A stretch of DNA of 64,000 nt from Corynebacterium callunae DSM 20147. GTDB lineage: Bacteria; Actinomycetota; Actinomycetes; Mycobacteriales; Mycobacteriaceae. The translations under genes were made by a program, and so were the position numbers. Positions 62,909 through 64,000 of the stretch are shown piece by piece; positions within the stretch are counted from its first letter, which is position 1, and every line of letters starts with the position of its first letter. The DNA lies in NCBI RefSeq assembly GCF_000344785.1, contig NC_020506.1:2170001-2234000 (forward strand). Reading direction: 5' to 3'. A model generated the notes under the pieces. That model was not told where the DNA came from. It saw nothing but the letters and a program-made list of their open reading frames with translations, and ran no database searches.

Positions 62909-64000
62909 TTATGACAAGTCTTCGTCTGAAGGGTTTGTGCTGAGGAGGCGAGCCTCGTCGCGGCGGGCCGGAAGCACGGATTCAAGATAGGATGCCGTGG
63001 CCTCTGGGAGGGTGACAGCCCCTCCCCTTTCTTGGGCGAGGAACCAGCGGTGGTCGACGATTTCGTGGAAGAATTGTGCTGGCTCCAGCTTGTCTAACAT
63101 CTCCACGGGGACGGCGGCGATAGTCGGTTCGTATTCATTCGTCATCCAGAGATGCGCGGCTTGGGTAAGACCTACATGCGGTCCGCATTCGACGGCCTGA
63201 TAGGCCTGGATCGAGCCCAATAGGCGTTGGGCCTGGTGTTCCTCGACGCTCAGCCCGGTTAAGCTCAATAGCTCTGCACGATAGTGGCCCGGATCCACCA
63301 CTACAGGGCGAATGCGCACAACCTGCCGCGAATCGTCCTTCGTGACCTTGAGCTCCCCTACGTCAAAGCCCAGTTGATTGAGCCGGTCAATTCTCTCAGA
63401 GACGCGCCAATATTCACTGGCATCGACGGATTCCTCCGCGGTGAGCTCCGTCCACAATTCAAGATAAGAGCTTTCGACAAGGCCTCCTAGGGCGATGACA
63501 TCGATGGACTTATCTAGGCATTCACCCGCCTGTAGGTCCATGAGTTCGCCAATGATGTTGACGCGGGCGATGTCGACGTCGTAAAGCCTGCGTGATTCAG
63601 AGAGGTTGGGCTGGAACTCCCCGGTTTCGGCATCGACGAGATAGGCGGAATAGGTTTCAGCATCGCGACGAAAGAGAGTATTAGACAGTGACACATCTCC
63701 CCAGTAGAAGTTGAGCAGATGCATCCGCACCAACAGCACGGACAGGGCGCGGATGAGCTTCTCCGCTTCCACGACCGTGAGGTGCCGAGAAAAGATCTCG
63801 CGATAGGGCAGGGAAAACTCCAAGTGCTCGGTCACCAAAGCTGCGGTGAGCTCCCCGTAGTCTTCCTCTGCCGGATGGCGTCCGGTGATCACGGCTACGG
63901 GGCGCACACTGGGGGCACCAAGGCGCTGCAGTTCACGCAGCATCTTGTACTCGTGGTGGGCGGTACGCGCACCAATTTCTTTGACCGCGACGATGCCACG
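62909..64000 (-). CDS. DUF4032 kinase-like protein, start beyond the window
   Basis: The 363 visible residues continue in frame to the right edge, so the N-terminus is missing. A protein-kinase-like fold is indicated: GIVAVKEIGARTAHHEYKML (beta-3 lysine), YWGDVSLSNTLF (catalytic Asp and Asn), and YLVDAETGEF (metal-binding Asp). The C-terminal part with FHEIVDHRWFLAQERG is the DUF4032 region. Substrate unknown. It follows the same strand as musE but with its own spacing. Confidence 0.8.
   Translation of the reverse strand, partial: RGIVAVKEIGARTAHHEYKMLRELQRLGAPSVRPVAVITGRHPAEEDYGELTAALVTEHLEFSLPYREIFSRHLTVVEAEKLIRALSVLLVRMHLLNFYWGDVSLSNTLFRRDAETYSAYLVDAETGEFQPNLSESRRLYDVDIARVNIIGELMDLQAGECLDKSIDVIALGGLVESSYLELWTELTAEESVDASEYWRVSERIDRLNQLGFDVGELKVTKDDSRQVVRIRPVVVDPGHYRAELLSLTGLSVEEHQAQRLLGSIQAYQAVECGPHVGLTQAAHLWMTNEYEPTIAAVPVEMLDKLEPAQFFHEIVDHRWFLAQERGGAVTLPEATASYLESVLPARRDEARLLSTNPSDEDLS

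Noticed and set aside
57400..64000. Firm claim that the mus segment is horizontally acquired
   Set aside because: The junction is suggestive and the DNA reads somewhat GC-rich, but I could not compute composition; absence of the 10-mer over 6.6 kb is not significant because only about two copies would be expected.

Overview
The window reads as chromosome of a Corynebacterium close to C. glutamicum. Protein sequences (PcaH, MetB, Rv2466c-type nitroreductase, LAL regulators PcaO and BenR), gene order, GTG/TTG starts and operators matching C. glutamicum regulators (GlxR, ClgR, McbR) all point there. This assignment rests on remembered family knowledge, not on a database search.

Positions 1-22.3 kb hold an aromatic-acid supercluster. 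pcaI (cut by the left edge) diverges from pcaRFDO; pcaCBGH is read back from the right; a lone HNH nuclease gene follows; then catABC; then, divergently, benABCD, the activator gene benR and the transporter genes benK and benE. Together they import benzoate, convert it to catechol (BenABC, BenD), cleave catechol (CatA, CatB, CatC) or protocatechuate (PcaHG, PcaB, PcaC), and send the shared enol-lactone through PcaD, PcaIJ and PcaF to succinyl-CoA and acetyl-CoA. Two palindromes resembling PcaR boxes and two GlxR-like sites fit this layout.

22.3-34.6 kb is housekeeping and small accessory genes: clpP2-clpP1 with a ClgR-like box, tig, tRNA-Pro, a gene-poor AT-rich stretch with tRNA-Gly, a small excisionase-like DNA-binding protein, a membrane protein with a Gly/Asp tail, rpiB, a frameshifted CPBP protease gene, a mycothiol-dependent nitroreductase-like gene, pepN, an orphan HsdR-N-like nuclease, and an XRE regulator with its partner membrane protein.

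34.6-56.6 kb: an MFS gene; a dipeptide-type ABC transporter operon ending in a fused CMD/AhpD-like protein and divergent from a large FAD/NAD(P)-binding protein, with a perfect McbR-type operator between them; DedA; an SDR gene and a frameshifted TetR gene; metB with a second McbR-like box; MscS; truncated hemoglobin; ChrA; a hypothetical protein and a thioesterase; ettA; an SSB; a pair of inverted DnaA boxes; and a CopD-CtaG fusion.

56.8-64 kb: tRNA-Arg and tRNA-His, then abruptly an msiK gene lacking its Walker A end, another gene remnant, the musIGFE maltose ABC transport genes and a DUF4032 kinase-like gene cut by the right edge. The tRNA-His/truncated-gene boundary looks like a recombination junction. 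The best candidate for an under-described system is the McbR-box-controlled ABC/CMD/FAD cluster (35.8-44.4 kb). The BenC-FCD fusion is the most unusual single protein.
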